The translations under genes were made by a program, and so were the position numbers. Shown here piece after piece: positions 13,401 to 20,760 of a stretch of DNA of 64,000 bases. The stretch's first letter is position 1; every line of letters begins with the position of its first letter. This stretch comes from Eublepharis macularius (Eukaryota; Chordata; Lepidosauria; Squamata; Eublepharidae): positions 20,666,001 to 20,730,000 of the forward strand of contig NC_072801.1 of NCBI RefSeq assembly GCF_028583425.1, read 5' to 3'. The notes under the pieces are model-generated. The model was not told where the DNA came from and did not search any database. It was given only the letters and a program-made list of their open reading frames with translations.

Positions 13401-13409
13401 TCATGCTGA
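1074..13409 (+). CDS. SDR42E2: SDR42E2-like gene, copy A (exons 4-11, 5' end outside window)
   Basis: Extended short-chain dehydrogenase/reductase of family 42E, related to 3-beta-hydroxysteroid dehydrogenases; NAD(P)-dependent oxidoreductase is the family expectation, substrate unknown. Coding exons: 1074-1192, 1279-1354, 2270-2352, 3698-3835, 7069-7134, 8034-8097, 8482-8555, 13281-13409. Every exon length before the last equals that of copy B (119, 76, 83, 138, 66, 64, 74 nt), phases agree, all splice sites are AG/GT, and the frame stays open to TGA at 13,407. The active-site Ser lies in [11 protein letters not shown] and the Tyr/Lys pair in YSRTK. The nucleotide-binding exon is outside the window. 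Unlike copy B, the last exon stops after [10 protein letters not shown], so the C-terminal membrane segment is missing. In exon 4, 27 of 40 residues match copy B. Looks functional rather than a pseudogene. Naming E2 rather than E1 rests on the EEF2K neighbour. Confidence 0.88.
1279..1354 (+). CDS. SDR42E2-like copy A, exon 5 (catalytic Tyr/Lys)
   Basis: 76 nt encoding [18 protein letters not shown]. The YxxxK pair is the hallmark catalytic motif of the SDR superfamily and is intact. The intron before it is only 86 nt, against 330 nt in copy B. Confidence 0.92.
1364..1400. repeat. (GT)n microsatellite
   Basis: Near-perfect GT dinucleotides a few bases after the exon 5 donor (1,355) of copy A. 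Confidence 0.9.
2270..2352 (+). CDS. SDR42E2-like copy A, exon 6
   Basis: 83 nt, acceptor ttctcctag and donor gtatgt. Encodes the stretch with [16 protein letters not shown], where PGIYGP is conserved in 3-beta-HSD-like SDRs and helps shape the cofactor/substrate cleft. Matches copy B 26189-26271. Confidence 0.92.
2353..3697 (+). other. Copy A intron 6
   Basis: Intron sequence. I recognise no repeat family, RNA gene or further exon in it. Confidence 0.5.
3698..3835 (+). CDS. SDR42E2-like copy A, exon 7
   Basis: 138 nt, exactly 46 codons. Contains [16 protein letters not shown], matching the [15 protein letters not shown] segment of copy B; this V-H-V-x-N-L-V/A motif is typical of 3-beta-HSD family proteins. 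Confidence 0.93.
4195..5630 (+). mobile_element. Non-LTR retrotransposon (LINE), C-terminal ORF2 part
   Basis: Intronic LINE fragment in the same direction as copy A. Readable pieces include the end of the reverse transcriptase ([12 protein letters not shown], then FQYLGVIF) and, about 330 codons on, a C-terminal zinc-knuckle-like CCHC region ([20 protein letters not shown]). It is split by a palindromic miniature element at 4,490-4,701, across which the reading frame can be followed. A LINE 3' tail with ATTG repeats at about 6,650-6,760 probably belongs to the same copy, separated by later insertions. The clade is not certain (an R4- or I-group element is possible); it does not look like L1, BovB or CR1. 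Confidence 0.75.
4490..4701. mobile_element. Palindromic miniature element, copy 1 (3-bp target duplication AAG)
   Basis: A 212-bp near-perfect palindrome whose ends are GGCCGATTCCAG and CTGGAATCAGCC. It interrupts the host LINE frame. Removing it together with one of the flanking AAG triplets (4,487-4,489 and 4,702-4,704) restores a continuous reading frame, so the target duplication is 3 bp. Three-bp duplications with GG-starting ends point to the PIF/Harbinger group, but no transposase is seen. The centre is rich in CGCG words. Confidence 0.85.
5642..5894. mobile_element. GC-rich miniature hAT-like element
   Basis: CpG-rich block with hAT-like ends (CACTGCTGGCG and the reverse complement of CAGGGCCGGTG) and flanking octamers tgtgtaag / tatgtaag that agree at 7 of 8 bases. 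It is related to the elements at 9,540 and 29,187. Long open frames here are caused by high GC. Confidence 0.6.
5903..6645 (+). mobile_element. Possible solo LTR or other retroelement fossil
   Basis: About 740 bp inserted between the LINE body and its 3' tail. It holds a TATA-like stretch near 6,043 and an AATAAA near 6,580, the arrangement expected of an LTR, but I cannot fix the ends or find internal coding sequence. A short CTG run lies at about 6,128-6,148. Confidence 0.25.
6650..6760 (+). mobile_element. LINE 3' tail
   Basis: A/T-rich 3' end closing with a short ATTG repeat array after AATAAATG, the type of simple tail left by several non-LTR clades. Probably the 3' end of the LINE that starts at 4,195. 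Confidence 0.5.
7069..7134 (+). CDS. SDR42E2-like copy A, exon 8
   Basis: 66 nt, 22 codons. Encodes [13 protein letters not shown], matching [13 protein letters not shown] of copy B (14 of 22 residues in the exon identical). This segment precedes the substrate-binding part of the fold. Confidence 0.92.
7622..7893 (-). mobile_element. tRNA-derived SINE
   Basis: Read on the - strand it begins with a tRNA-like head (gtgtagtggttaagagt), has a B-box-like middle (gggtttgattcccc type) and ends in cctaaagggtggtatataaat with a CAG-rich tail. Same family as 21,028 and 21,575. Confidence 0.8.
8034..8097 (+). CDS. SDR42E2-like copy A, exon 9
   Basis: 64 nt entered in phase 0 and left in phase 1; encodes [20 protein letters not shown]. 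Counterpart of 29740-29803. Confidence 0.9.
8482..8555 (+). CDS. SDR42E2-like copy A, exon 10
   Basis: 74 nt with acceptor cttttacag and donor gtatta. Encodes a hydrophobic stretch ([16 protein letters not shown]), aligning with the equally hydrophobic [16 protein letters not shown] of copy B; this part may dip into the membrane. Confidence 0.9.
9170..9476 (+). mobile_element. BovB/RTE LINE, 5' piece
   Basis: Degraded reverse-transcriptase C-terminal region recognisable by [14 protein letters not shown], which matches the AGLKLNIKKTKVM signature of BovB/RTE. The element continues at 10,192 after a nested insertion. Confidence 0.75.
9485..10183. mobile_element. hAT-like miniature element, CAGGGCTTTTTTTC family
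   Basis: Ends are CAGGGCTTTTTTTC and GAAAAAAAGCCCTG; flanking octamers catattac / cccattac agree at 6 of 8 bases. A second, intact copy with perfect 8-bp duplications lies at 27,310-27,527. This copy was enlarged by the GC-rich element at 9,540-9,909. Confidence 0.8.
9540..9909. mobile_element. GC-rich miniature hAT-like element nested in another
   Basis: Begins CAGGGCCGGCGCC, ends CTGGGGCTG, and is flanked by octamers ctcaggac / ctcaggat (7 of 8). Inside it two gatgatgtcatca-type palindromes occur. Homologous to 5,642 and 29,187. Confidence 0.65.
10192..10540 (+). mobile_element. BovB/RTE LINE, 3' end
   Basis: Continues the LINE from 9,476 after the nested hAT block: a YGCES-like start, a relic of the LYIGHD/GRPQ-type C-terminus, then the 3' end close to gggtcaccaccataaatcag and gacttgacagcac, followed by ACAC repeats. 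These are typical of BovB 3' ends. Confidence 0.75.
10886..10965. mobile_element. Truncated hAT-like element (CAGGGCTCATTTT family)
   Basis: The first 80 bases match 11,473 onwards almost exactly, as do the 17 bases of left flank (cttgatttgctggcaac). Shared flank shows a duplication of this spot rather than two separate insertions. Confidence 0.75.
11473..11958. mobile_element. hAT-like non-autonomous element with perfect 8-bp duplication
   Basis: 486 bp, ends CAGGGCTCATTTT and AAATGACCCCTG, flanked by ctggcaac at 11,465-11,472 and 11,959-11,966. The interior is a degenerate array of about 20-base units built on ggccaggattggg and cccaaaatgg. No transposase. Same family as 51,186-51,662. Confidence 0.92.
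12000..13280 (+). other. Copy A intron 10, 3' part
   Basis: Intron sequence. The stretch at about 12,965-13,140 looks like an old SINE/LINE tail (T-rich, gctgctttaagcagggctgg, then taaatcaatgaatc). No exon or RNA gene recognised. Confidence 0.4.
13281..13409 (+). CDS. SDR42E2-like copy A, last exon (no membrane anchor)
   Basis: 129 nt including TGA at 13,407-13,409. Encodes [20 protein letters not shown] and [11 protein letters not shown], the latter aligned with [11 protein letters not shown] of copy B. The roughly 45-residue anchor and tail that follow in copy B are absent, with no anchor-like frame after the stop. Acceptor is cttcccatag. Confidence 0.9.
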   Translation: MRNLRVTHTFRIDKARKQLGYYPKKFTLADTVDHYLKSRSSC

Positions 13410-13773
13410 GATCGAACGCTGTCCCCCATGTTGTTTCTTACATTTAGCATGTTTTTATCTCTGATCTCCCTGTCTTTCCTTTTTTAAGGACATTCTGTGT
13501 CTCTTTTCTTTGTTTGTTTGATATGTAATTGTTTGATATGTAATGAATCACAGGAGAGAAACTAACCCAGCTAGAGTCTTCCTCTGTTACTTGCACCTTA
13601 AAGACTAACCAACTTTACTGTAGCATAAGCTTTCGAGAATCACAGTTCTCTTCATCAGATGCGTCTGATGAAGAGAACTGTGATTGTATTGTCGAAGGCT
13701 TTCACGGCCGGAGAACGATGGTTGTTGGGGGTTTTCCGGGCTGTCTTGCCGTGGTCTTGGCATTGTAGTTCCT

Positions 13774-13808
13774 GACGTTTCGCCAGCAGCTGTGGCTGGC
13801 ATCTTCAG
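13774..13808 (-). ncRNA. Hammerhead-like ribozyme core in PLE tail (left arm)
   Basis: Mirror of the core at 13,876-13,910. Contains CTGAAGA, a 6-bp GCCAGC/GCTGGC stem and GAAAC followed by GTC. Hammerheads are established parts of Penelope-like termini; activity here is inferred. Confidence 0.5.
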
Positions 13809-13875
13809 AGGTGTAGCACCAAAAGACAGAGATCTCTCAGACACTGAGAGATCTCTGTCTTTTGGTGCTACACCT

Positions 13876-13910
13876 CTGAAGATGCCAGCCACAGCTGCTG
13901 GCGAAACGTC
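13876..13910 (+). ncRNA. Hammerhead-like ribozyme core in PLE tail (right arm)
   Basis: CTGAAGA fits the CUGANGA core, then a GCCAGC/GCTGGC stem II, then GAAA, a two-base AC/GT stem III and C as cleavage position. The very short stem III is a known feature of PLE hammerheads. One unpaired T between the core and stem II is a caveat. Confidence 0.5.
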
Positions 13911-14068
13911 AGGAACTACAATGCCAAGACCACGGCAAGACAGCCCGGAAAACCCCCAACAACCATCGTTCTCCGGCCGTGAAAGCCTTCGACAATACAT
14001 CGAACACCTCTACGGGGAGGAAACATTCCAAAGACACTGAGAGATCTCTGTCTTTTGGTGCTACACCT

Positions 14069-14103
14069 CTGAAGATGCCAGCCACAGCTGCTGGCGAAAC
14101 GTC
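14069..14103 (+). ncRNA. Hammerhead-like ribozyme core, third copy
   Basis: Same CTGAAGA / GAAAC / GTC arrangement as 13,876-13,910, in the direct third copy of the tail. Direct tandem cores are how PLE hammerheads are thought to act. Confidence 0.45.
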
Positions 14104-14660
14104 AGGAACTACAATGCCAAGACCACGGCAAGACAGCCCGGAAAACCCCCAACAACCATAGAACTGTGATTCTCGAAAGCTTATGCTACAGTAAAGTTGG
14201 TTAGTCTTAAAGGTGCTACTAGACTCTTTTCGATTTTGCTACTACAGACTAACACGGCTAAGTCCTCTGGATCTATGACCTCTGTTAGTTCTTTGACAGT
14301 GATGAACAGTGCTGTTGCTTTTGACAAATGATTTGGATGTTACTTTAGTGAACATATGACAAACCACCAACTTTTGCATATAATATTTGTAACCATTGTA
14401 CGTTGAAGCTGATTGGGGAGGCAGGTTCATTCTCTTAGCAGTGAGGCCATTTGAGTACTTCGTTCTGCAGTCTTGCATGCTTCACTGGTACATTGTTGGA
14501 TACTGTTGTGCATTTGCACAAAACTTGCAGGCATTGACCTGCTTTGAAATCATTGCTGTTCTTCCATTGCCTTATTTTGAAAATAGTTATCCTTAAATGT
14601 GAAACAGTGGATCGGTCCTTGGAATGAATTGCTAGTGTGGACTTAAAAATGATTGTTCGG

Positions 14661-14756
14661 CAACGAACTGTTTTAAACATCTGTCGAAGTTTGTTAATGT
14701 TATGTTTTGTGAGTTATATGTTGTAAACTAATTCAAAATTAATAATATTTTTTTTT
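14661..14756 (+). mobile_element. Small retroposed insertion with target duplication
   Basis: About 95 bases ending in an A/T-rich tail, flanked on both sides by aaaaatgattgttcgg (around 14,645-14,660 and 14,757-14,772). This is the pattern of LINE-mediated insertion of a truncated 3' end. It lies in the likely 3' UTR of copy A. Confidence 0.55.
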
Positions 14757-14830
14757 AAAAAAATGATTGTTCGGGGGTCAGGGGACATGTAGTTGGCTGC
14801 TGACTTGTTTCTGCAGTGCTGAAGAGGAGA

Positions 14831-14836
14831 AATAAA
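14831..14836 (+). promoter_or_regulatory. Candidate poly(A) signal of copy A
   Basis: AATAAA about 1.4 kb after the copy A stop; it is the first such hexamer in repeat-free sequence following a plausible 3' UTR. The PLE cluster and a small retroposon lie between. Confidence 0.4.
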
Positions 14837-14974
14837 GTTTTCCCAGTCAAAAGAAGGAACTGGAATTATTGCTAGAAACTCCTGAATTTACCCGACGGTG
14901 CAGGTAAAAACTGCACTACTCACTGCAGGTAAAAACTGCACTACTGAAAACTGACGCTACTCACTTAAAATGGC

Positions 14975-15818
14975 AACAGGATTGCGAGATAAGCATTTCT
15001 GATGAAGAGCGGCAACAGGTTTGGAAATCAAGCATAGTAAACTCTCCAGTTATAACCATAAGACTTCAGTCGTATAAAATTATAAATCATTGGTATCTCG
15101 CTCCACACAGGCTGTCTAAAATATATTCCACCAGCTCTCCCTTATGTTGGAAAGAATGCGGACGGATTGGTACCTTCTTACATTGCTGGTGGCAATGTCC
15201 ATGTATAGCAGACTTTTGGGACACAATCCAGCGACAGATTGTACTCATTACATCATGCAATATACCATTAAAGCCAGAATTAATATTCTTAGATATTTGG
15301 AAAGATCGAGAACTTCCAGCTATTAGACAACAGTTAATCTCATAATTGCTGGTTGTGGCAAAAACCTCTATAGCTCTTAACTGGAAATCTCATAAATCTC
15401 CTAGTTTGAATACTTGGTATAACAAAATCTGGGAGCAATGAATTATGGAGAAAATAACTGATAGATTGCAACAAAGAGAAAGGCCACACTGCGCAACGAA
15501 TTTCTATGCAAAATGGAAACTGTTTCTGGACTTTCTGTTGAATAATCAATTGTTATTAAAAAAGCTTCCATACCAAACGATTATTAATCTGGACTTTTAA
15601 TTCTTCTTGATCAGGCTTTATTTAGATAATTCATAGGAGCTACTCTGAATACCTACTTTATGGACCTTAGTTTGACTCTTCTTGAGAAAACAGTTATCAG
15701 ATGTATGGTCGTTAATGGCTATAGCACATCACCTTAGTTGTTAATGTTCTTGTTCTTGTTATTCTTGTTCTTATCATGTTATGAAGGTGTTATTGTATTA
15801 ATAAAAGTTTTAAAAAAG
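14975..15818 (+). mobile_element. L1 LINE, 3' end of ORF2 and 3' UTR
   Basis: Truncated L1. The ORF2 C-terminus is recognisable from WYLAPHRLSKIY, CWKECG, the CCHC-like FLHCWWQCPC and NWKSHKSPSLNTWYNKIWEQ, followed by a short 3' UTR and AATAAAAG with an A-rich tail. Stop codons and changes show an inactive copy. Confidence 0.85.
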
Positions 15819-16317
15819 AGGGAACTATGGTGGGAGACCTACAAAGGAAAGCAGATTTCTTAGATTTCTGTAAAAGTTGAGTCTTTGATCATCTTTTTTC
15901 TGCAACAGTGATAACTTGATTGGGTCTGATATTAAATGCCAAACAGTAAGTGTGTGTGTGTGTGGGGGGGAGATATTTTGTGACATGCTAGAGGACAATC
16001 TTTTAGTGGGAACAACCACAATATTCCTAAACAGTGATTTAATATCTTGTTCCTCATGTTTGGACTTCATGAAATGACAGCTCTCTGAGCATATGCAGAG
16101 TGCCTTTTGGCTGCAACTGTCAGGGGAAAGCATTTGACTTGGCTTGACCTCATTTCCCGGGTTATGGCAGTTGTAGAAAGTGTACATAGCAGTAGGCAAT
16201 GAGAAGTTACTCTGCCATGCCTGGAAAGATACACAGTATTGCTTCCCATCCCATTTTTGTCGTTAATATCCTGCCGGGTGACGTGTCTGCAGCCAGAGCC
16301 ATGAGACCCTCTACAAC

Positions 16318-16530
16318 CATAGTTGCCAAATTCCAGGCAGAGCCTGGAAATCTCCTGGAAGCCCAACTGCTCTCCAGACTATATAGAGATCAGTTCCTCA
16401 GGAGAAAATGGTTGATGTGGAGGGTGGAGCATTACACCCACTGAGGTGTCTCCCCTACCCAAATCCCGCCTTCCCCAGGCTCCATTCCCAAATCTCCAGG
16501 AATTTTCCATCCTGGAGATGGCAACCAACA
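16318..16530. mobile_element. hAT-like miniature element, TAGGGTTGCCA family (old copy)
   Basis: Diverged palindromic element running from atagttgccaaattcc to ggagatggcaacc, with the inner gatcagttcctcaggagaaaatgg segment shared with 33,727-33,958 and 38,335-38,553. Confidence 0.65.
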
Positions 16531-16619
16531 AATTAATTTTGGGGGGGAAAAATTAAAAATTATTTTACAAGTTGCGGGAGGAGAATATCCAAGTGGTCCC
16601 CCCCTCCCCCGCCAGCCCT

Positions 16620-16830
16620 GCCTGTGGTGTTGCGATCATTTGCAAGGGCGGATATAATCGGTTCAATTGGTAGTCGGGGCCGTGCGCCGCCACTAGGGTA
16701 TCTACGGCCCCGACGGGCTCCCCGGAGCGTTGGGGAGATTCCGGGCTTTGCGCCCGCGGCGCCCCTCCGGCCGGCGCTGCTTCTGGCTTTCCTGAAACTG
16801 ACGGGCTGAAGATCTGAGCCTGGAAGTGGG
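16620..16830. promoter_or_regulatory. Small CpG-rich patch, possible promoter for copy B
   Basis: Around 20 CpG dinucleotides in roughly 180 bases, in otherwise CpG-poor surroundings, without the repeat-family ends seen at other CpG-rich blocks. It sits 3.9 kb before the first recognised exon of copy B. A candidate promoter or noncoding first exon; direction not established and no clear donor site chosen. An unrecognised GC-rich repeat is the alternative. Confidence 0.4.
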
Positions 16831-17089
16831 AGGGGGGGATATGTATTACTGGGGAGAGTCTGGCTGGTCAACTCAGGGAGAAAAGCCGTTTGAATAGAGC
16901 TCGGATTTTGCCCATTTTAACACCTTTAGAATCCCACCTTGGGTAATAATAACTGGGAGGGGGCAGATTGTGTCCGTGTATTTAGATATTGAACACTGCT
17001 AAGGTAGGTCAGGTGGTGAAGTCGCAGGCTATGCTTTGAACTTTGGCGGGGTGGGGGGAAGGTTCTTCCTTTTCATTTGGGAAATTCGT

Positions 17090-17285
17090 TGCCATCTTCC
17101 TGGAAATCTCAGGGAATTACAACTGATCTCCAGACAACCGTTCCTCTGGGGAAATGGCAGCTTTGGAGGGTGGACTCTATGGCATTATACCCTGCTGAGG
17201 CCCCTTCCTTCTCTAAACTCTGCCCTCCCCAAGCTTCACCCCAATTCTGCAGGAATTTCCCAACCTGGCACTGGCAACCCTATCA
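17090..17285. mobile_element. hAT-like miniature element, TAGGGTTGCCA family (old copy)
   Basis: Runs from cgttgccatcttcctgg to ggcactggcaaccctatc and shares the gatctccag, gggtggactctatggcattataccc and ccttccttct blocks with the better preserved copies. Confidence 0.65.
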
Positions 17286-17299
17286 GGGCAAAAAAGGAC

Positions 17300-18240
17300 T
17301 AGCCGCTTGAAACCTAGTTTAACAACAACATGCGCCAGAACCCAGAACAGAAGTTGGGGTGGAAAAAGCAGAAATGAAACTAAGGCAGGCTGTCAAAAGA
17401 GAAGAATAATGAGAATAATAAAGAGAAGCATAATGAGAATGCTTCAAACACAATTTACAGTGCAATCCTAAAAAGAGTGACTCCAATCTAAGCCCTTTGA
17501 TTGCACTGTTAATGTTATACCCTCCCCTTCCCGTCTTGTACAACAGAATGGATGGAATCAACAGAAATGATTTGACAGGAATGAAAAAAAATGTGGAAAT
17601 GTTATTTTCCAGAGGGCATAGCAGTGTTAGGAAAATTCTACAAGGGAGGCCTTTTAAAAAGTTTTGTTACTACCCAAGACCATTTATGATACAATAATAT
17701 GGTGTTAGTCTTTAAGGAACCACTATTTTGGCATCTCCAGCCTGAAACCCCTAACACATTTATTAAGGAATAAACCTCGAATTTGTGTATGAGCCAAGGG
17801 TATTTTGGGATTTCTCTTTTATGAGACCAAGGATTTTAAAGCCCCCTATCCAGTTTTCCTAACATTTGGGGTTGTGGGAAGAAATTCTTACTTGGGAAAG
17901 ATGCTCAAATGCAAGAAACCTCAAAGGGTTGTTGTTAAGCTAGATAAGGGGGGAATGTTAGAAATTGCTTAGGGGCCTATGGTTGAGAAAAGTGGGGGTA
18001 TAAATATCTAAATGAATGAACAGGAAGATTGATTTCCTGAGGAAACTGTGTGTACTTGTGTTGAGAAAGTAATTTTGATGGCTCATTTGAACATACTCCA
18101 CTTTCAATTTGTTCCTGAGATAATATCAGAAACCTTGGGTAATGCGATTCTATCCGGTGTTATTCCAGTCTGAGCCTATTGATGCCCTTAGACTGAAATG
18201 ATTCCCCCTAAAACTACCCGGTAGATAACTTCGGTTGAAG
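17300..18240. other. Spacer without recognised features
   Basis: Intergenic A/T-rich sequence. I find no gene or named repeat here. Confidence 0.4.
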
Positions 18241-18243
18241 ATT

Positions 18244-18365
18244 AAATCCTGCCCTCAAGTCACAGTCGATTTATGGCGACCCCTGGTGGGGTTTTCATGG
18301 CAAGAGACTAACAGAGGTGGTTTTCCATTGCCTGCCTCTGCGACCCCAGGCTTCTTTCAGGCAGG
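18244..18365 (-). mobile_element. SINE 3' tail (RTE-like tail)
   Basis: On the - strand the sequence ends in ccataaatcgactgtgac-type words before cttgagggc, the same tail that follows the 5S-rRNA-derived heads at 22,738 and 25,272. The head is not clear here. Confidence 0.6.
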
Positions 18366-18902
18366 TCTAAAAGCAGATACTGGTTTAATAGAGTTGACTG
18401 CCCAACTGATAGTGAAATAGTTTGAATTTCAGATCTTTCCTGTTATATTTTCTGGGTACTTACACTAAAAGAAAAAAGAGAAAATAGCGAAGATTTGAAA
18501 TATTTTTTTTAAAAAAACCCTATGTATAATGCATGTTAATGAGTCAAGAATTCTACATTTTCAAACAGCATTCAGGTTTGAAATATGCTGCTGAATATTT
18601 TAAAATGGTAAAATAAAAAGTCTTGAGACAAATATTAGAACAAAAAAACCTCAGAAGTATAACCCTTCATTGTGCATATTTATGAGGGAAAACCTCACGC
18701 TTTAACTGCCACATAACTGCCAGTGGATCTTTGGCCTTTTAAACTGTTAAGATTCCAAGTTGATGCAAGAGGCCTGGACTCTTTTTTCCTTTGCCATCGG
18801 GGCTCCAAATGTTGGGGTGTGGACATGACTGCTTAGCTGGATCACCCTCTTAATAGACTCGCCCTGAAGATTTAAGGGTCTCTCTGGTTCAGATGTTACT
18901 CA

Positions 18903-19100
18903 GTGTTGGTTAGTGGTTAGAGTGTCAAACTGGGAGACCCGGGTTTCAAATCCCCGCTTGCTGGGAGAACTTGGGCCAGTCACAAATCTACCTAACAGGG
19001 TGGTTGTTGTGAGGATAAAACAGAGGAGGGAAGAACGGTGTTGTAAACTGCTTTGGGTCCCCACTGGAGAGAAAAGCAGGGTACAAATAAATACCAAATA
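18903..19100 (+). mobile_element. Sauria-type tRNA SINE
   Basis: tRNA-like head (gttagtggttagagtgtc), B-box-like gggtttcaaatcc, conserved cttgggccagtcaca and ttgttgtgaggata blocks, and a BovB-derived 3' end (ctgctttgggtccccactgg). This SINE is characteristic of squamates. Confidence 0.88.
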
Positions 19101-19307
19101 CAAATATGTTGTCCTCCTACATCCCTTGAGTTAATGTGAAACAAGAAGTGTTTAAGGGTAAGAGTCAGACTGGAGGGGAAGCCATTGTACAAGCGCTACC
19201 AATCTTACAAGGAATACATTGTTGACATGGAGGTATTATATGTGATCCATACTTCCTATGTCATTTTAGCATTACATTCACTAGCAGCGTAATGTGGGAT
19301 GAAGTCA

Positions 19308-19660
19308 TATGGCACCCCATGTGGTGTAGCAGTGCGTGCATCAGACTGGAGGAGTTAGCCGTGTTAGTCTGCAGTTGCAAAATAGTAAAGAGTCCAGTAG
19401 CACCTTTAAGACCAACCGACTTTATTGTAGCACAAGCTTTCGAGAACCACAGCTCTCTTCGTCATATGCATCTGACAAAGAGAACTGTGGTTCTTGAAAG
19501 CTTATGCTACAATAAAGTTGGTTGGTCTTAAAGGTGCTACTGGACTCTACCATTCTGCATCAGACTAGGATCTGAGAGTCTTGTGTTCTAGTCCCCAGTG
19601 TGCCATGGGGGCTCCTGAGTGTTCTTGAGCCATCAGCCTAACCTAATTGGGAGGCAGGAG
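19308..19660 (+). mobile_element. Sauria-type SINE split by a PLE tail
   Basis: Head atgtggtgtagcagtgcg and body gcatcagactaggatctgagagtc, interrupted at 19,348-19,555 by a fold-back PLE tail with an 11-base duplication of SINE sequence. The PLE insertion is therefore younger than the SINE. Confidence 0.85.
19348..19555. mobile_element. Penelope-like tail in fold-back form
   Basis: The terminal sequence (agtccagtagcacctttaag and its reverse complement) appears twice, head to head, around a short centre with catctgacaaagag. It is flanked by tgcatcagact at 19,337-19,347 and 19,556-19,566. A hammerhead-like core of the second tail type is present. Confidence 0.85.
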
Positions 19661-20107
19661 GAGCAAAAGATGTTGCTGGACATGATGGCTGTTCCAGTTT
19701 GCTATTTGTTACAGTGTTTTAAGTCTCTTTTGCTTAGAAATAAACAAGAGTTTGGTGAGGTTTACTTCCAAGTAACTGCACAGAGTTGATGCCACCTTCA
19801 CGAGGTTAGATTGTGCCTAAGATGCAAAAATAATAATAATAAGGCTGCATTAGGCATGCTGGGTCAGAGGAACTCTTCGCCTTCTGGGAGACTCATATGT
19901 GCCAGAGACAGATTCGCCTCACTGCTGGCTTTTACCTTTTCAAAGGAAAAGTGTCTCATTGCTTGGTCCTAGCCAGTGTGCCTTCCAGCATGCTGGAGAT
20001 CTTCTGGCATAACTTAAGATTTCCAGAGTTGCCCTTCTGTGTGCCACACCTCAGGAACTTAGGTGGACAGCTGCATGTGAGAGACAGAGGCCCTTCTGTT
20101 TATGCTT

Positions 20108-20160
20108 ATGTTTGTTTTATTCGATTTATATCCCGCCCTCGACGGGCTCAGGGCAGGTTC
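20108..20160 (-). mobile_element. SINE/LINE 3' tail fragment
   Basis: On the - strand ends in gggcgggatataaatcg and AATAAAAC, the common squamate retroposon tail also seen at 56,715. Confidence 0.6.
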
Positions 20161-20449
20161 TCTGCCGAGCCCTTCCTCCTCCTGTCCTTTAAAATCTGCC
20201 CCTTAAGCCATATTCTGGGTACACTTCATCATGTGAACGAGCCTAAAATTCATGGGCTTGCATGCTCTCTTCCCTCCCTCCCTCCTGCTCACCTGAAGCT
20301 GAGTTCAAAGGCTTTTTGGGCTTAGGAAGACTTCAAACCACAGTTGTTGTTGACATCCAGATTTGGGGTGCTTTCACAAAATCCTGGTTTATAGTTTTTG
20401 GTCTTCTCTCTGGTATGTTTTTTTATCTTTCCTGTCCTTCAGGGAATGC

Positions 20450-20600
20450 AGCACAGCATATGTGCTCCCTACCCACAATTTATCCTCATACAACCCTGTA
20501 AGGTAGGTTAGGCTGAGAGGCCCAAGGTCAGCCTGCAAATAGTATGGCAGAGGAGGGATTAGAATTTGGATCTCCCAGTTTGCCTTGGTGGTGTATCTTT
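20450..20600 (-). mobile_element. Sauria-type SINE fragment
   Basis: - strand copy showing ttgtatgaggataaatt, the cagcctaacctaccttacaggg block and gggagatccaaattc. Lies just upstream of the first copy B exon. Confidence 0.65.
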
Positions 20601-20690
20601 GGTAGGAGAGTTGGAGGTGTTACAAACAGGTCCTTGCTTCCATTCATGTGGAAGGGCATGGCCTAATTGCTGTCTGTGGTCTTTGAACAG

Positions 20691-20760
20691 GTTGTGAGAC
20701 ACGCTGCACTCCTGGATGGAGCTTAGTGAACTGGTGCAAACCTGAGCACCAGTGTGCGCT
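20691..20760 (+). other. 5' UTR part of the first recognised copy B exon
   Basis: The acceptor-like ctttgaacag at 20,681-20,690 suggests this exon starts at 20,691, so a further noncoding exon lies upstream, perhaps in the CpG-rich patch near 16.7 kb. An in-frame TGA at 20,743-20,745 supports ATG at 20,761 as the true start. Confidence 0.55.

Larger units (their letters stand above)
13590..14278. mobile_element. Penelope-like element tail cluster: inverted plus direct copies
   Basis: Fossil PLE termini in a fold-back: an arm at 13,684-13,836 is mirrored almost perfectly at 13,842-13,995, a third partial copy runs directly at 14,036-14,160, and a second tail type (gctttcgagaatcacagttctcttcatcag) brackets both sides. 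The whole block is bounded by the 9-base direct repeat cctctgtta (13,581-13,589; 14,279-14,287). It lies between the copy A stop codon and the likely poly(A) signal. The near identity of the arms suggests youth or arm-to-arm homogenisation. Confidence 0.8.

Noticed and set aside
1074-13409. Copy A as a pseudogene
   Set aside because: All eight exons seen have intact frames, splice sites and catalytic residues; only the anchor is lacking, and the ending is clean.
13605-14161. Apparent protein with identical translation on both strands
   Set aside because: The identity comes from the palindromic PLE tail; it is not a host gene.
18244-19100. tRNA genes at SINE heads
   Set aside because: The tRNA-like heads cannot fold into full cloverleaves and are followed by SINE bodies and BovB-type tails.
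20752-20760. Earlier start of copy B three codons upstream at GTG
   Set aside because: ATG at 20,761 has a good context and an in-frame stop lies at 20,743; a GTG start is not expected in a vertebrate gene.
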